NCBI GenBank assembly: GCA_947561715.1
Contig: OX387199.1
Coordinates: 6,949,001 to 7,013,000, forward strand
Length of the DNA stretch: 64,000 nucleotides
DNA from: Ascidia mentula
Lineage: Eukaryota > Chordata > Ascidiacea > Phlebobranchia > Ascidiidae
Direction of reading: 5' to 3'
A model generated the notes under the pieces. That model was not told where the DNA came from, ran no database searches, and saw nothing but the letters and a program-made list of their open reading frames with translations. Each line of letters opens with the position of its first letter. Position 1 is the stretch's first letter. The translations under genes and the position numbers were made by a program. Shown here piece by piece: positions 63,866 through 64,000 of this stretch.

Positions 63866-64000
63866 CTAAAAAACAAAAGCTCAGTGAATAAGTGGTTAAA
63901 ACAGAAGCTCAGTTATTGCAAAAGAATCCACATTTCCTCTTAGAACGCTTACGTTTCACTTCCACATTATTACATGGCAACTTCAGACGTAGTACGTCCT

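Noticed and set aside
1-64000. CRISPR arrays, operons, bacterial ribosome binding sites
   Set aside because: The window is spliced eukaryotic DNA; the only short tandem arrays are the coding minisatellite and small local duplications.

Overview
The window is AT-rich nuclear DNA of an invertebrate animal. Genes have short GT-AG introns, and the coding families are animal ones: a Golgi alpha-1,3-fucosyltransferase (glycosyltransferase family 10, GT10) and claudin/PMP22-like four-helix membrane proteins. A tunicate such as Ciona would fit the compact introns and base composition, but nothing here proves the species.

The layout is a tandem array of one two-gene cassette. In each cassette a fucosyltransferase gene on the + strand (FUT-1 to FUT-6) converges with a claudin-like gene on the - strand (M1 to M6). 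The 5' end of each intact M gene faces the 5' end of the next FUT gene. From left to right: the first three exons of M0 (366-1215), FUT-1 (5834-9125), M1 without its 5' part (10363-14544), FUT-2 (16376-19656), full-length M2 (20932-27570), FUT-3 (32233-35938), an M3 3' remnant with a retroelement fossil (about 36956-37930), FUT-4 (38025-41344), M4 intact (42620-48723), FUT-5 with only its last exon (52856-53570), an M5 remnant with the same fossil (about 54587-55560), FUT-6 (55656-58977), and M6, which runs off the right edge (60224-63865).

Five FUT copies give the same six-exon, 1197-nt model (398 aa). M4 gives a 12-exon, 2328-nt in-frame model (775 aa). That M protein appears to join four claudin-like modules, about 16 membrane segments, in one chain. 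Modules 1 and 3 match each other, as do modules 2 and 4, and intron phases are conserved between the halves, so the gene looks like an internal duplication of a two-module ancestor. Its C-terminus is an acidic hexapeptide repeat that varies in copy number between paralogues.

The array has been reshaped by segmental duplication (24.7-30.4 kb against 45.9-51.5 kb, almost identical; 34.9-41 kb against 52.5-58.9 kb), by deletions, by two kinds of foldback insertion whose arms carry a CTGATGA...GAAAC hairpin reminiscent of hammerhead ribozyme cores, and by a retroelement fossil that now supplies the sequence upstream of FUT-4 and FUT-6. No functional link between the two gene families is shown by the sequence; they are linked by co-amplification.
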